From positions 389,004 through 453,003 of the forward strand of contig CAWEWH010000001.1 in the NCBI GenBank assembly GCA_963812775.1: 64,000 nt of DNA. The letters run 5' to 3'. This DNA comes from CAWEWH01 sp963812775. Its GTDB lineage: Bacteria > Pseudomonadota > Alphaproteobacteria > Rhizobiales > Beijerinckiaceae. How positions within the stretch are numbered: position 1 is the stretch's first letter; every line of letters begins with the position of its first letter. The notes beneath the pieces were generated by a model. That model saw only the letters and a program-made list of their open reading frames with translations, was not told the origin of the DNA and ran no database searches. Positions 9,018 through 18,362 of the stretch are shown piece by piece. Both the position numbers and the translations under genes were made by a program.

Positions 9018-9360
9018 GAGACCAACGTGCCCGGTGCGCCGACGGCGCGGGTGTTCGGCGTCGGCATCTGGGAACTCGGCACGATGCTGTACGTGAGAAA
9101 CGGGGCCTCGGATCACGTGTCCGGTCACGATGGCGAGAACTGTCCGGCATTAAGTCCCGCGGTTCGGATCGATCCGGTCACACGAAGCGGTATCTCAATT
9201 CTGTCGAGCGGCAGGGATGGATTCGCGATGCGGCTCGCCGTCCATTGGGTGTATTGGAAGACGGGCAACGTCAACAATGGCATCGATTTTCGTTGGCGGC
9301 GCTGCCAGGAACTGACCGACGGTCGCAACTCGCGAGGCCGGTGATCGTGTGCCCCAGGGC
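9018..9360 (+). other. Intergenic stretch, no supported gene
   Basis: An open frame of 105 codons (9027-9344) crosses this gap but its translation has no family likeness, no good ribosome site and uneven composition. I do not call it as a gene. Confidence 0.4.
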
Positions 9361-10360
9361 TCAGTTGATCGTCTCGTCGGCCCGGGACAGCAGCGCCGGT
9401 GGCAGGGTGAGGCCGAGGGCTTTTGCCGTCTTCAAGTTGATCATCAGCGCGAACTTGGTGGGTTGATAGATCGGGATGTTGCCGGGTTTGGCCCCCTTGA
9501 GAATTTGATGCACGTCATCGGCCATGCGCCTCAGCAGCTCCGCGAGATCCACCGTATAGGCCATCAATCCACCGGCATCGACGAAGTCGCGGTAGGGACT
9601 ACATCGTCGGCAAGCGGTGCTTCTCGGCGAGCTCGGCGATCAACAGCCGATGAGCGTAGAGGTCCCCTTCACCGCTGACCAACACTGCATCCGGCCGTTG
9701 CTGCGCTATTCCTGCGAAGACACGCTCCATCTCCGCGGTCGTTCCGCGTGCTCGGGAGCACCGGATGCAGCGAAATTCCCAATCGGCTGCCGACATCCTG
9801 AAGGGCTTGCCCAAAAGAGCCGTCCCAGCCGTCGCGCATGCTCAGGAAGACGACATTTGCCATCGACGGGATGGCCTCCTTCAGCAACTCCAGACGCTTC
9901 CCCCAGAGCTCGATCCCGGCATCGAGGGTGATACCGGTGAGGTTGCCGCCGGGTCGGGCGAGGCTGGCAACCAGCCCTGCCTTCAGCGGATCGATCATGA
10001 ACGCAACGATCGGTATCGCGCTGGTCTTGGCCGTGAAAGCAATGACGACCGGGTTCGTTCCGGTGACGATCACATCGGGATTGCGGGCCACGATCTCGCG
10101 GGCGAGGTCAGCATAGCGCTCATGATGCCCCTCGGCGGAATAGCGTTCGATGATCAGATTTTGTCCTTCGACGTAGCCCAGGCGGCGCAGCTCCCCGAAA
10201 AAAGCGCGCCATGCCTTCCCCCGCCAGTTTCGGTCAGAAGGGCAGCCGGGATGGCCGGATGGAAAATCACAATCCGGGGTGGCGTCGCCCGCTGTTGCGC
10301 CCGCGCGCCCGACGTTGCGGCGACAAGCAACAGACCGGTCGTGAACTCCCGCCGCCTCAT
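9361..10360 (-). pseudogene. ABC transporter substrate-binding protein (PF04392-like), three frameshifts
   Basis: Four fragments make up one exported binding protein of about 330 aa. The start at 10360 gives a signal peptide beginning MRRREFTTGLLLVAATSGAR and cleaved near ARAQ. The next part has RLGYVEGQNLIIERYSAEG and ARPGGNLTGITLDAG, classic for the ABC_sub_bind family common in Bradyrhizobium. Then come RPDAVLVSGEGDLYAHR and finally AYTVDLAELLRRMADDV with the end segment ALGLTLPPALLSRADE. Breaks are near 10225, 9750 and 9598. The ligand is unknown; permease and ATPase genes are absent nearby, as is common for this orphan family. Confidence 0.8.
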
Positions 10361-10572
10361 CGCACAGCGCCCCCGAGCGCCCCAAACGATACTGGATCGT
10401 ATCAGGTTAGGAACTGGTGGCGCATAGAAAATGGTGGCAACCGATCTCGGACTTCGAACCGGCGCAGGCGGTTTTTCGGCTTCCGGACCGTCATGGTGAC
10501 GACCGGCATGGAGGCTCCTGCTTGGTCCGAGGCGATCCTCTCTTTCAATTTCGGGGCGAGCCGCGCAGCGGG

Positions 10573-10956
10573 CTAGTGCCTCCTGGGGATCAGGTCGAAC
10601 CAGCGTCTTCTAAAGCGAAGCACGCCGTCGGCAACGAGCGCCGAGGAAACCGCGACAAGCGCGCCTGTCGCCACCACCGTCTGTTGCGCGCCCAAGAGAT
10701 CACTGCAAGTTGCCCATACCAAACCGATTGCGGTCAGCACCGAGAGCGCGATCGGCAACCACATCGCAGCCAGCGCCCCGGTCACCAAGGCGGTGAAGGG
10801 GGCGGGCGCGCCGCCGCTCACGGCGTCGGCGGCGACGAAAGCGGCTGCAGCAATGAACCCGAGGAGGATCAGCACCACGGCGGCGAGCAACACGGGGAGA
10901 TTGTGAAACATGCAGTCGAGAACTGTCATGACCGGAATCCCTTGACCACCTGACAT
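10573..10956 (-). CDS. Small membrane protein of unknown function
   Basis: I do not recognise a family. The 127-aa product has three hydrophobic segments, at about residues 20-46 (LPVLLAAVVLILLGFIAAAA), 55-85 and 92-112, and a basic C-terminal tail (RFRRRWFDLIPRRH). An in-frame ATG at 10929 (MTVLDCMFHN) may be the true start. The composition and the positive-inside tail make a real inner-membrane protein likely. No functional partner is evident. Confidence 0.55.
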   Translation of the reverse strand: MSGGQGIPVMTVLDCMFHNLPVLLAAVVLILLGFIAAAAFVAADAVSGGAPAPFTALVTGALAAMWLPIALSVLTAIGLVWATCSDLLGAQQTVVATGALVAVSSALVADGVLRFRRRWFDLIPRRH

Positions 10957-11128
10957 TGGTCAGGCGTCAACAATATACGCGAAGCGGGATCGCTTGCGCC
11001 CCTGCTAGTGACGGCACGCCTTGGGCGGCTTGTGCCGCATGCATTCCGCCTGGATCGGCGAGCACCCTTTTAATAAGAATGTTGCGCGATGGCGTGTGCC
11101 AAGCCTCTATCGAGTGGGAGAAAGCCCG

Positions 11129-11536
11129 ATGAAGATGAAGTTGCACCACCTCAACCTGACCACCACTAACGTCTCGAAGATGAACGACTTCTACCGCAAC
11201 GTCATGGGCCTGGCGGCCGAGCCGTCGCTCAGCGCCGCCCGCATCACCAACCAGGGTTATGCCGGTGAGACCGCATTTGCGACGGACGGCCACGTCCAGG
11301 TGCACATGTCGGAGAAGGATCTGGCGCTCGGGTTTCGCCAGAAACAGTTCGTCAATCCGCTTGAGCGTGGCCACATCGCCTTCAGGACCGACAACATCGC
11401 CGCCTTCAAGAAGCGTCTCGAAGAGAAGGGCGTCCCCTACTCGGACTACGGCACCTGGGCCATGAACGGCTGGCACCAAATCTTCTTCCACGACCCGGAC
11501 GGCAACGTCATCGAGGTGCATCAGGCCAACGCGTGA
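11129..11536 (+). CDS. VOC-family (glyoxalase/dioxygenase fold) protein
   Basis: This is a 135-aa single VOC domain. Candidate metal ligands are His in KLHHLNLTT at the first strand, His in RGHIAFRTDNI at the middle and Glu in DPDGNVIEVHQ at the end, an arrangement as in glyoxalase-type and extradiol enzymes. The start at 11129 is chosen because the fold begins there and GGGAGA lies about 8 bases upstream; an upstream frame extension to 11021 has no fold. It is followed after 37 bases by a 3-hydroxyisobutyrate dehydrogenase-like gene, so the two probably form a small catabolic operon. Confidence 0.82.
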   Translation: MKMKLHHLNLTTTNVSKMNDFYRNVMGLAAEPSLSAARITNQGYAGETAFATDGHVQVHMSEKDLALGFRQKQFVNPLERGHIAFRTDNIAAFKKRLEEKGVPYSDYGTWAMNGWHQIFFHDPDGNVIEVHQANA

Positions 11537-11573
11537 AATCGACGACGCAAAACTCGAGAACTCGGAGATCACG

Positions 11574-12452
11574 ATGCGTATCGGCTACCTCGGCGTCGGC
11601 ATGATGGGACAGCCGATGGCAGAAAAGCTCCTCGACGCCGGGCACGAGCTTTGCCTCTACGATGTTCGCGAGGACGCGATGCGCCCGTTGCTCGAACGCC
11701 AGGCGCGCCGCGCAGGCTCACCGAAAGAGCTGGCCGATGCCAGCGATACCGTCGTGGTGTCGTTGCCGACCCTCGCAACCTTTCGCGCTGCGGTGACTGG
11801 GCGAGACGGATTGCTGTCAGGCAGGGCGCTCAAAACGCTCATCAATACCTGCACGGTTGGCGGGCCATTCCTCGCTGACATCGAGACGGCCTGTGCCGCC
11901 AAGGGTGTGACCGTGATCGACGCGCCGATCAGCGGCGGGCCGGTGGGCGCGCGCGCCGGCACGCTCGCCGTCATGGTTTCGGGTGACCCGGCGAAAGTTG
12001 CCGAGCTGATGCCGATATTCCGATTGTGGGGACCGACAGTGGTGACGGCGGGAGAAAAGCCCGGCGCGGCCCAGATCATGAAGCTGACAAACAATATCCT
12101 TGCCGCAGTGGGGCTGGTCGCGACATCCGAGGCGATGACGATGGCAGCGAAAGGCGGGATCGCAGCCGACGCCATGCTTCAGGTTCTCAACAATGGCACC
12201 GGTCGAAACTTTGGAACGATGCTGGTTTTCCCCCAAGCCGTCCTCCCGGGCACATTCGACTTTGGCGCGACGATCGGCATTCTGATGAAGGACGTTGATC
12301 TCGCGATCGAACAGGGCGAGGCGCTTGGCGTTCCAATGTGGGTGTGCCAAGCCGCGCGACTTGTCCTGAAGCACGGCGTCTTCCAAGGCCGGGCACAGCA
12401 GGACCTCTCCCGAGTCGTGCAGATTGTCGAGGATGGTGTGCGGAACACATGA
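11574..12452 (+). CDS. NAD(P)-dependent beta-hydroxyacid dehydrogenase (HIBADH family)
   Basis: The 292-aa protein has the Rossmann motif GYLGVGMMGQPMAEKLLDAG at its N terminus, the substrate-binding segment APISGGPVGARAGTLAVMVSG around residue 120, and the catalytic lysine in GAAQIMKLTNNIL around residue 167. The family oxidises 3-hydroxyisobutyrate, tartronate semialdehyde or related beta-hydroxyacids. GGAG lies about 9 bases before the ATG. It follows the VOC gene and precedes, convergently, a MarR regulator. The exact substrate cannot be told. Confidence 0.88.
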   Translation: MRIGYLGVGMMGQPMAEKLLDAGHELCLYDVREDAMRPLLERQARRAGSPKELADASDTVVVSLPTLATFRAAVTGRDGLLSGRALKTLINTCTVGGPFLADIETACAAKGVTVIDAPISGGPVGARAGTLAVMVSGDPAKVAELMPIFRLWGPTVVTAGEKPGAAQIMKLTNNILAAVGLVATSEAMTMAAKGGIAADAMLQVLNNGTGRNFGTMLVFPQAVLPGTFDFGATIGILMKDVDLAIEQGEALGVPMWVCQAARLVLKHGVFQGRAQQDLSRVVQIVEDGVRNT

Positions 12453-12516
12453 TGGCCTGCCGAAATGGCGCCTGCCGAACTGCGCCGATTTTCGCGATCA
12501 GCCTCGATCTGCGCGC

Positions 12517-13029
12517 TCAGCGCAGATTTTCGTGCATTTGGCGCAGGACACGCTTGACTGTTGCCAGGTCTTTTTTGGGTAGGCCGCGCGTTGCGCCGGC
12601 TTCCAAGGCGAGCGCCACAGGCACCAAATCCTGCACCAGCATCCGCCCGTTCCGTGTCAGTCGAACGACGACCTCGCGATTGCTGGTGTTCGAACGCGAG
12701 CGGCTGACCAACCGCAGTTGAACAAGTTGCGTAACCAGCCTCGAGACCGTCGACACCTCAATGCTCGTCAGGTCGGCAAGATCCACTTGGCGGATGCCGT
12801 CGTGACTCGCCACCACGGCGAGGATGCGCCACGTGCCGATCGTCAAATGCGTGCCGCGTAGGGCCTCTCGGCCGAAGCGCTCGACCATTGTCGCCCCGAC
12901 GCGGTTGATGAGGTAGGGGAAAAATTCAGCGAGATTGAGATTGCTATGTCGCAAAGGGCTGCTCGACGTTCGGTCGTCTAACTTTCTAGAAGAAGCGCGC
13001 GACGGGATGTCAAAAGAAAAGCCCGGCAC
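12517..13029 (-). CDS. MarR-family transcriptional regulator
   Basis: This 170-aa protein has a MarR winged-helix domain. Segments are FFPYLINRVGATMVERFG (dimerisation helix), LTIGTWRILAVVASHDG, the recognition region QVDLADLTSIEVSTVSRLV and the wing SNTSNREVVVRLTRNG. MarR proteins are dimeric repressors released by small aromatic or oxidant ligands. It is divergent from an LLM-class oxidoreductase, and a strong dyad sits between them at 13067-13093, so it probably represses itself and that gene. Confidence 0.9.
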   Translation of the reverse strand: MPGFSFDIPSRASSRKLDDRTSSSPLRHSNLNLAEFFPYLINRVGATMVERFGREALRGTHLTIGTWRILAVVASHDGIRQVDLADLTSIEVSTVSRLVTQLVQLRLVSRSRSNTSNREVVVRLTRNGRMLVQDLVPVALALEAGATRGLPKKDLATVKRVLRQMHENLR

Positions 13030-13066
13030 TCGTCCGGCTGCATCTTAGCCTAAAAATCGCAGATGA

Positions 13067-13093
13067 GTGCAATTGCAATAATTGCAAAAGCAC
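13067..13093. promoter_or_regulatory. Likely MarR operator, perfect dyad
   Basis: The core TTGCAATAATTGCAA (13073-13087) is a perfect 15-bp palindrome with one central base. Two bases outside it on each side, the tetramers GTGC (13067-13070) and GCAC (13090-13093) are also inverted, extending the dyad to 27 bp. It is 37 bases before the MarR start (13029) and 44 bases before the LLM start (13138). The TTGC...GCAA form is usual for MarR-family sites; binding is inferred. Confidence 0.7.
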
Positions 13094-13137
13094 CTATGCT
13101 GACTTTGTGGGCCGATGGCGGAAGCGGGAGGCGCGAC

Positions 13138-14211
13138 ATGGACTTCGGCTATTTCACGCTGAGCGACAACCACTACGCCGACAATCCGCGCACCCCCAAC
13201 CAGTTCGTCGCCGACATCACGGCCGAGGCCATCCTGGCCGACGAGCTGGCCATGCACTCGGCCTGGATCGGCGAGCATCATTTCAACTCCCTCGGCGTGC
13301 TCTCCTGCCCCGACCTCGTGCTCGCCTATATCGCGGCGCGCACGCGTCACATCCGGCTCGCACCCGCCGTCACCGTGCTGCCGCTGCATCATCCGATCCG
13401 CGTCGCCGAGCAATGGGCGACCCTCGATCTCCTGAGCAACGGCCGCGTCGATTTCGCCGCCGGGCGCGGCTACGACCGGCGCGAATACGAGCCGTTCCAT
13501 GTCTCCTTCGCCGACAACCAGTCGATCTTCGAGGAGGGCATGGAGCTGGTGCAGAGGCTGTGGAGCGCCGACGGCCGCATCTCGCACCGCGGGACGCACT
13601 ATCAGTTCGACGACGTGCGCATCACCCCAAAGCCCGTGCAGCAGCCCCTGCCCGCCTATGTGGCGTCGTTCTCGAAGCCGTCCATCGAGCTGGCGGCGCG
13701 TCTCGGCTGCGGGCTCATCGTCGCGCCCTTCGCGGCCGCCATGAGCTTCGGCGGCCTGAAGCAGGTGGCCGATCTCTATCACGAGAGCTGCGCCAAATTC
13801 GGCACCAAGCCCGGCCGGCTGATGTGCAGCTACTTCACCCATTTCGCCGACAATGCCGCCGAGGAGGCGGCGCAGCGGGCGCGGCAGATCCGCTACTACA
13901 AGGAATGCGTCATCCCGGCCTTCCCGGGCGACCCGAAGACGGCGCCGCCGAGCTATCGCTATTTCATCGACATGGTCGAGCGCCTGCAGAAGGTGAGGCC
14001 CGAAGACCTCACCGAGAATTCCGTGCTCATCGGCTCGAGCGCCCGCATCACCGAGACGCTGAAGAAGGTCGAGGCGGCGGGCTTTGCCGAGGTGATCCTC
14101 TATTTCAATGTCGGGCTGAAGCCGCACGGCCAGGTGAAGCACGAGATGGCGCGCTTCATGACCGAGGTGGCGCCGGCCTTCGAGGGCGCCCACCGGGCGC
14201 GGGCGGCCTGA
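13138..14211 (+). CDS. LLM-class flavin-dependent oxidoreductase
   Basis: This 357-aa luciferase-like monooxygenase has a TIM-barrel signature: MDFGYFTLSDNHY at the start, HSAWIGEHHF near residue 40, RLAPAVTVLPLHHPIRVAEQ and the flavin-binding GRVDFAAGRGYDRREYEPF near residue 105. Such enzymes use FMN from a reductase partner to oxygenate small molecules. GGGAGG lies 6 bases before the ATG. It is divergent from the MarR gene with a shared operator, so it is probably induced by its own substrate. A second LLM gene of the same type lies at 16730-17908. Confidence 0.9.
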   Translation: MDFGYFTLSDNHYADNPRTPNQFVADITAEAILADELAMHSAWIGEHHFNSLGVLSCPDLVLAYIAARTRHIRLAPAVTVLPLHHPIRVAEQWATLDLLSNGRVDFAAGRGYDRREYEPFHVSFADNQSIFEEGMELVQRLWSADGRISHRGTHYQFDDVRITPKPVQQPLPAYVASFSKPSIELAARLGCGLIVAPFAAAMSFGGLKQVADLYHESCAKFGTKPGRLMCSYFTHFADNAAEEAAQRARQIRYYKECVIPAFPGDPKTAPPSYRYFIDMVERLQKVRPEDLTENSVLIGSSARITETLKKVEAAGFAEVILYFNVGLKPHGQVKHEMARFMTEVAPAFEGAHRARAA

Positions 14212-14530
14212 GCCCGGCGGATCCGCCCGGCGCAGCCTCACGAGCAACGCCGGCGCTGCCACCCTCGAGCCGCCGTTTCACAGCGGCGATCGACGCGTTG
14301 TATTCGGGCGTGCCGAAGGTGCCCTTGGGCAAGCCGAGCGGCTCGCTGCTCCCCGGCGGCACGTAGTACGGGTTGTAGCCGATGCATTCCGACGAATAGG
14401 TGTTCGGCTCCGTCACACCGTCGCAATAGACGCGGTTGCTCTGCGCCTGCACCACGCCGACGAGCGCCGTCACAAGGCCCAGTGTCGCAACGATGGCAAT
14501 GGCGGCGATTTTCATGGCGGCGATGTTCAT
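14156..14530 (-). CDS. Small exported protein of unknown function
   Basis: I recognise no family. From the ATG at 14530 the product is 124 aa, with a Sec signal peptide (hydrophobic core AIAIVATLGLVTALVGVV, likely cleavage after VQAQ). The mature part has two Cys (RVYCDG, SSECIGYNPYYVPPG), a conserved-looking FGTPEYNASIAAVKRR, and a Pro/Gly/Arg-rich tail. The 3' end overlaps the LLM gene on the other strand by 56 bases, so the real C terminus may be earlier. The two Cys could form a disulfide in the periplasm. Confidence 0.55.
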   Translation of the reverse strand: MNIAAMKIAAIAIVATLGLVTALVGVVQAQSNRVYCDGVTEPNTYSSECIGYNPYYVPPGSSEPLGLPKGTFGTPEYNASIAAVKRRLEGGSAGVAREAAPGGSAGLRPPAPGGRPRRPAPPRS

Positions 14531-14694
14531 GCGGCAGCCCCCGTCACCCTGTTCGCAAAGATGCCGGGTGCGCGTCAAGCTTGGCCTTTCGGGGCCCTCG
14601 GCACTATCCGGGTTTCCCCCGAGGCGCGGCAAGATTCATCTGCCGTCGGATGCCGCTTTGCGCACCACATGCTCGACGGCGTCGCGGCGCGGCC

Positions 14695-16590
14695 TCAGCT
14701 CCCCGCCGCCGCGCCGCTGACGACCGCCGGCTGCGCCGTCTGCCCCACGGCCGCGCCAGCCCGGATGGCATCGCCGCGATACTTGCGCGCCAGCGCTGCC
14801 TCGCCGCCGGTGGTCGCGTGGTAGAGCTCGAGCGCCTCGAACTCGTTGGCGCGCGGCGGCGCAATGGCAAGATCGGAATAGGTCCAGCGGTCGGGTGCGG
14901 CGAGCGCCGCCTTGAGCATGGCGCGGGTGCTCAGGAAGATGCGCAGATAGCCACGCGCCTTACTCACCGTCTCGGCGATCATGCGGGCGTGGAAGACGAG
15001 CGGGTTTTCGCGCGGCATGCCGAGGCGCCGGTCGCGCCTGAACTTGAGCCGCAGCGCCCCGCCCTCGAGGGGATGCACGCCCTCGAACAGGATCATCAGG
15101 TAGAACCACAGGATCGTCGACAGCGTCGTGCCGGGGCGGCCGAGCCTGCTCGCGCAGGTGCGGCGCAGAATGGTGTTGATGTGCTCGGGCGTATAGAAGG
15201 TCTCCCAGGCGAGGCGGTAGGCTTCCTCCCAGTCGGCGTCCGACATCTTGCCATGATGCGCGACCCGGTGGTTGAGATCGTACTTGTTCATGTCGGGGTC
15301 CATCCACACCCCTTTCGTCCACAAGACCTTGTGGTCCTCCGATCCCGGCAGCGGCGTCAGGAAGAAGAACTCGAGAATGTCGAGCGGCAATTCGCGCTTG
15401 ATGATCTCGATGTCGCGGACGATGGTCTCCTTGGTGTCGGCCGGGAAGCCGAGGATGTAGCCCGCATAGGTGATGGCGCCGTGATTGCGCCACTTCTGCA
15501 GCATCTCGCGATATTCGGTGATCTTGTTCTGGCGCTTCTTGGCGGCGATCAGGTTGTCGGGATTGATGTTCTCGAGCCCGATGAAGACGCGGCGCACGCC
15601 GGCCTGCGCCGCCTTCTCAATGAAGTTCGGGATCTTGTGGCAGAGCGTGTCGACCTGGATGGTGAAGCCGATCTTGAGGCCTTCGCCGAGGCGCAGCTCG
15701 ATGAGCTTGTCGAACAGCGGCTCCCAATGGCTGTTGCGGGCGAAATTGTCGTCGGTGATGAAGAAGCGCTTGATGCCCTGGGCGTAGTTCTCGCGCACGA
15801 TCTTTTCCAGATCGTCCACCGAGCGGATGCGGCTCTTGCGGCCCTGCACGTTGATGATGGTGCAGAACGAGCATTGATAGGGGCAGCCGCGCCCGAGATC
15901 GATGCTCGAATAGGTGCCGGAGGTGCGGATGACGTGCTTGCGCGGCAGGATCGGCGCCGGCTCGCCCGCCAGCGACGGCAGATGGTCCATGTGATTGTAA
16001 AGGGGCGCGAGCTTGCCGTTGAAGGCATCGCGCAGCACCTCGTCGAGACGCCCCTCCTCCGCTTCGCCCGCGAACAGCGAGATGCCCATCTCCTGCGCCG
16101 CCCGGATGTCGGCGGGCAGCTCCGGCAGCATGGCGATGCAGCCGGAAATGTGGAAGCCGCCGATGGACACCGGCAGGCCGGCCGCAAGGAAGGGGCGCGC
16201 CAGATCGACGGCGCGGGGAAACTGATTCGACTGTACGCCGACGAAGCCGATCAGCGCCCTGCCGCCGTCCTTGCGGATGGCGCGGATGATCTTGTCGGGA
16301 CGCACCCGGCGATTGGTCTCGTCATAGGTGTGGAGGCGGATGTCGACGTTGTCGCCGAGCACGTTGCGCCGACGCACGTCCTCGGCGAGCGCGTTGAGGC
16401 AGGCGAGCGTGTTGGAGGGTAGCGCCGAGCGGAACCACTGGATCGGATAGCCGTCGTCATCGTAATGCGTCGGCTTGACCATTACGAAGTGAAAGACGGC
16501 TTTGCTGCTGTCCGGATGCAATTCTGTCCCAAGTCCCCGCCAATTCGGGCGGCGCTTCGAGGGCCCCTCCCCCGTCCCGCCACATTGCAT
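14695..16590 (-). CDS. B12-binding-domain radical SAM protein
   Basis: The order is a cobalamin-binding-like Rossmann domain (about residues 45-170: RALIGFVGVQSNQFPRAVDL and LPVSIGGFHISG), then a radical SAM domain (about 200-430). The [4Fe-4S] motif is GRGCPYQCSFC (C-x3-C-x2-C), and IKRFFITDDNFARN and RRVFIGLENINPDNLIAAKK are family strands. The classic cobalamin-ligand DxHxxG is not visible, so the first domain may bind weakly or not at all. Homologues act on lipids, tetrapyrroles or unreactive carbons; the substrate is unknown. The start is uncertain: the fold begins by MVKPTHYDDDGYPIQW (16479). It lies between two LLM oxidoreductases. Confidence 0.85.
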   Translation of the reverse strand: MQCGGTGEGPSKRRPNWRGLGTELHPDSSKAVFHFVMVKPTHYDDDGYPIQWFRSALPSNTLACLNALAEDVRRRNVLGDNVDIRLHTYDETNRRVRPDKIIRAIRKDGGRALIGFVGVQSNQFPRAVDLARPFLAAGLPVSIGGFHISGCIAMLPELPADIRAAQEMGISLFAGEAEEGRLDEVLRDAFNGKLAPLYNHMDHLPSLAGEPAPILPRKHVIRTSGTYSSIDLGRGCPYQCSFCTIINVQGRKSRIRSVDDLEKIVRENYAQGIKRFFITDDNFARNSHWEPLFDKLIELRLGEGLKIGFTIQVDTLCHKIPNFIEKAAQAGVRRVFIGLENINPDNLIAAKKRQNKITEYREMLQKWRNHGAITYAGYILGFPADTKETIVRDIEIIKRELPLDILEFFFLTPLPGSEDHKVLWTKGVWMDPDMNKYDLNHRVAHHGKMSDADWEEAYRLAWETFYTPEHINTILRRTCASRLGRPGTTLSTILWFYLMILFEGVHPLEGGALRLKFRRDRRLGMPRENPLVFHARMIAETVSKARGYLRIFLSTRAMLKAALAAPDRWTYSDLAIAPPRANEFEALELYHATTGGEAALARKYRGDAIRAGAAVGQTAQPAVVSGAAAGS

Positions 16591-16729
16591 CCTGGGGTGG
16601 ATAAGTCGAGGGTCCCGGCCACGGCATGTCGGCGCAGCCCACGGCCGAGCTTGAACTCACGCCGGACGATGAGGGCCTTGGCGCGGCCGGCGCCGGCCCC
16701 CTACACTGTCGCCAGCAAGAGGTGGCGCC

Positions 16730-17908
16730 ATGATCCGCAAATTCGTCACGGTGTATCCCGGTCACATCGACCTGCCCGACATGGGCCAGAATGCCACGCC
16801 CGCCAACGAGCGCCGCTATTCGAACGAGCAACTGGCCTCGGTGTTCGAGAAGACCGAGGCCGTCGCCAAGACCATGGACAGGCTCGGCTACGACACGCTG
16901 TGGCTTGCCGAGCACCATTTTCAGCACGAGGGCTACGAGGTCATCCCGAACCTTCTCATGATGGCCGTGCATCTGGCGCACGTGACCAAGCGGCTGCGCA
17001 TCGGCTGCGGCTTCAACATCGCGCCCATGTGGCATCCGCTGCGCCTCGCCGAGGACTATGCCGTCGCTGACATCCTCACCAAGGGCCGCACGGTGTTCGG
17101 CGTCGGCCGCGGCTATCACACCCGCGAGGTCGAGACCTTCGGCTCCCCGATGCAGGACGGCGAAGCCAACCGCGAGCTGTTCGAGGAGCAGGTCGAGATC
17201 ATCTTCAAGGCCTTCAACAACGAACGCTTCGCCCATAAGGGCAAGCACTACACGCTGCCGCCCGAGGTGCCCTATCGCGGCTACACGCTGAAGGAGCTCA
17301 CCCTGGTGCCGCGCCCGCTCAACCGGCCGGTGGAATGCTGGCAGCCCGTCGTCAGCGCCAGCGCGCGCGGCCTCGACTTCATGGTCAAGCACGGCATCAA
17401 GGGCGCGGTTGGCGGCGGCGCCGCCACCATGGCGGAAGGGCCGATCCAGGCCTACCGGGACGCGGCGGCCCGCGCCGGCCGCGATCTCAAGCTCGGCGAG
17501 AACCTCACCGTCGGCGTCTTCTTCTACGTCGCCGACAGCAAGGAGAAGGCCGTCCGCGAGCTGACCACCTATTACGAGGAGCACGTCAAGATGTTCGCGC
17601 CGCTCGGCTTCGTGCCCGGCATCACGCCGCCGCAGGTGGCCGCCGTGGCGCGGCGCGGCGGCTGGAAGGAGGCCGGCGTGCCGTCGCTGGACCACTACAT
17701 GAAGCTCGGCTCCTGGTTCGCCGGCACGCCCGATGAACTGGTCGAGCACCTGAAGAAGCTCGAGGCGCGTTTTCCGGGCATGGAGCACATCAATCTTTCG
17801 ACCAGCCTGTGCACGCCGAAGGCGGTGATGCTGGAGCAGTTCCAGCGCGTCGCCGAGGAGGTCATGCCGGCCTTCCTCGAAAGGACGCCGGCCCCGGCGC
17901 TGGCGTGA
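16730..17908 (+). CDS. LLM-class flavin-dependent oxidoreductase
   Basis: This is a 392-aa luciferase-like monooxygenase. Motifs are LGYDTLWLAEHHFQHEGY, RLRIGCGFNIAPMWHPLRLA and the flavin loop GRTVFGVGRGYHTREVETFG. It is related to the protein at 13138 but somewhat longer, with a different C-terminal part (LGSWFAGTPDELVEHLKKLE). GAGGTGG lies 5 bases before the ATG. It is divergent from the radical SAM gene and is followed by tRNA-Leu. The substrate is unknown. Confidence 0.9.
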   Translation: MIRKFVTVYPGHIDLPDMGQNATPANERRYSNEQLASVFEKTEAVAKTMDRLGYDTLWLAEHHFQHEGYEVIPNLLMMAVHLAHVTKRLRIGCGFNIAPMWHPLRLAEDYAVADILTKGRTVFGVGRGYHTREVETFGSPMQDGEANRELFEEQVEIIFKAFNNERFAHKGKHYTLPPEVPYRGYTLKELTLVPRPLNRPVECWQPVVSASARGLDFMVKHGIKGAVGGGAATMAEGPIQAYRDAAARAGRDLKLGENLTVGVFFYVADSKEKAVRELTTYYEEHVKMFAPLGFVPGITPPQVAAVARRGGWKEAGVPSLDHYMKLGSWFAGTPDELVEHLKKLEARFPGMEHINLSTSLCTPKAVMLEQFQRVAEEVMPAFLERTPAPALA

Positions 17909-17955
17909 GGCGGCGCTTGCGCGCCAGGGCGCAATCCGACATGACGGGGCGGCAT

Positions 17956-18042
17956 GCGGACGTGGCGGAACTGGTAGACGCAAGGGACTTAAAATCCCTC
18001 GGGGGCGACCCCGTGCGGGTTCGAATCCCGCCGTCCGCACCA
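17956..18042 (+). tRNA. tRNA-Leu (anticodon TAA)
   Basis: The acceptor stem GCGGACG pairs with CGTCCGC and CCA is encoded (ends ...CGCACCA). The anticodon arm is GGGA-CTTAAAA-TCCC, giving anticodon TAA, which reads UUA/UUG. A long variable arm (GGGGGCGACCCC region) marks a class II leucine tRNA, and the T arm has GGTTCGAATCC. tRNA 3' ends are common integration sites, and a mobile-type gene set begins just downstream. Confidence 0.97.
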
Positions 18043-18362
18043 AGGGCTCGTGCCACCCGGTTTTCTGCACCCGCTGACCCGTGGTTGACCAGGGCGTTGC
18101 GCCAACATTGCGAACTTCGCCGCCACGACCGCGGCCACCTGACCGTCAGGTTTGATCCAAACGTTGACGACGGTCAGCGGGTGCTCTCACCGGTCGAATT
18201 CTTGCAGCGACCGCTAGGCTGGCCTGCGGCATCGCGCTTCGGGAAATCGGACGGCAAAGCTCTCGTCGACGCTCCGTGGGCCCTCGTTCACAGAATATCA
18301 CGTAAAATCAGCAAGTTAAAATTGGTTCGCTTGAGACCAGGACACGGCGAAAAACGCTTGAG

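Noticed and set aside
9027..9344. A 105-codon open frame
   Set aside because: No family likeness, poor ribosome site and irregular composition; likely chance in GC-rich DNA.
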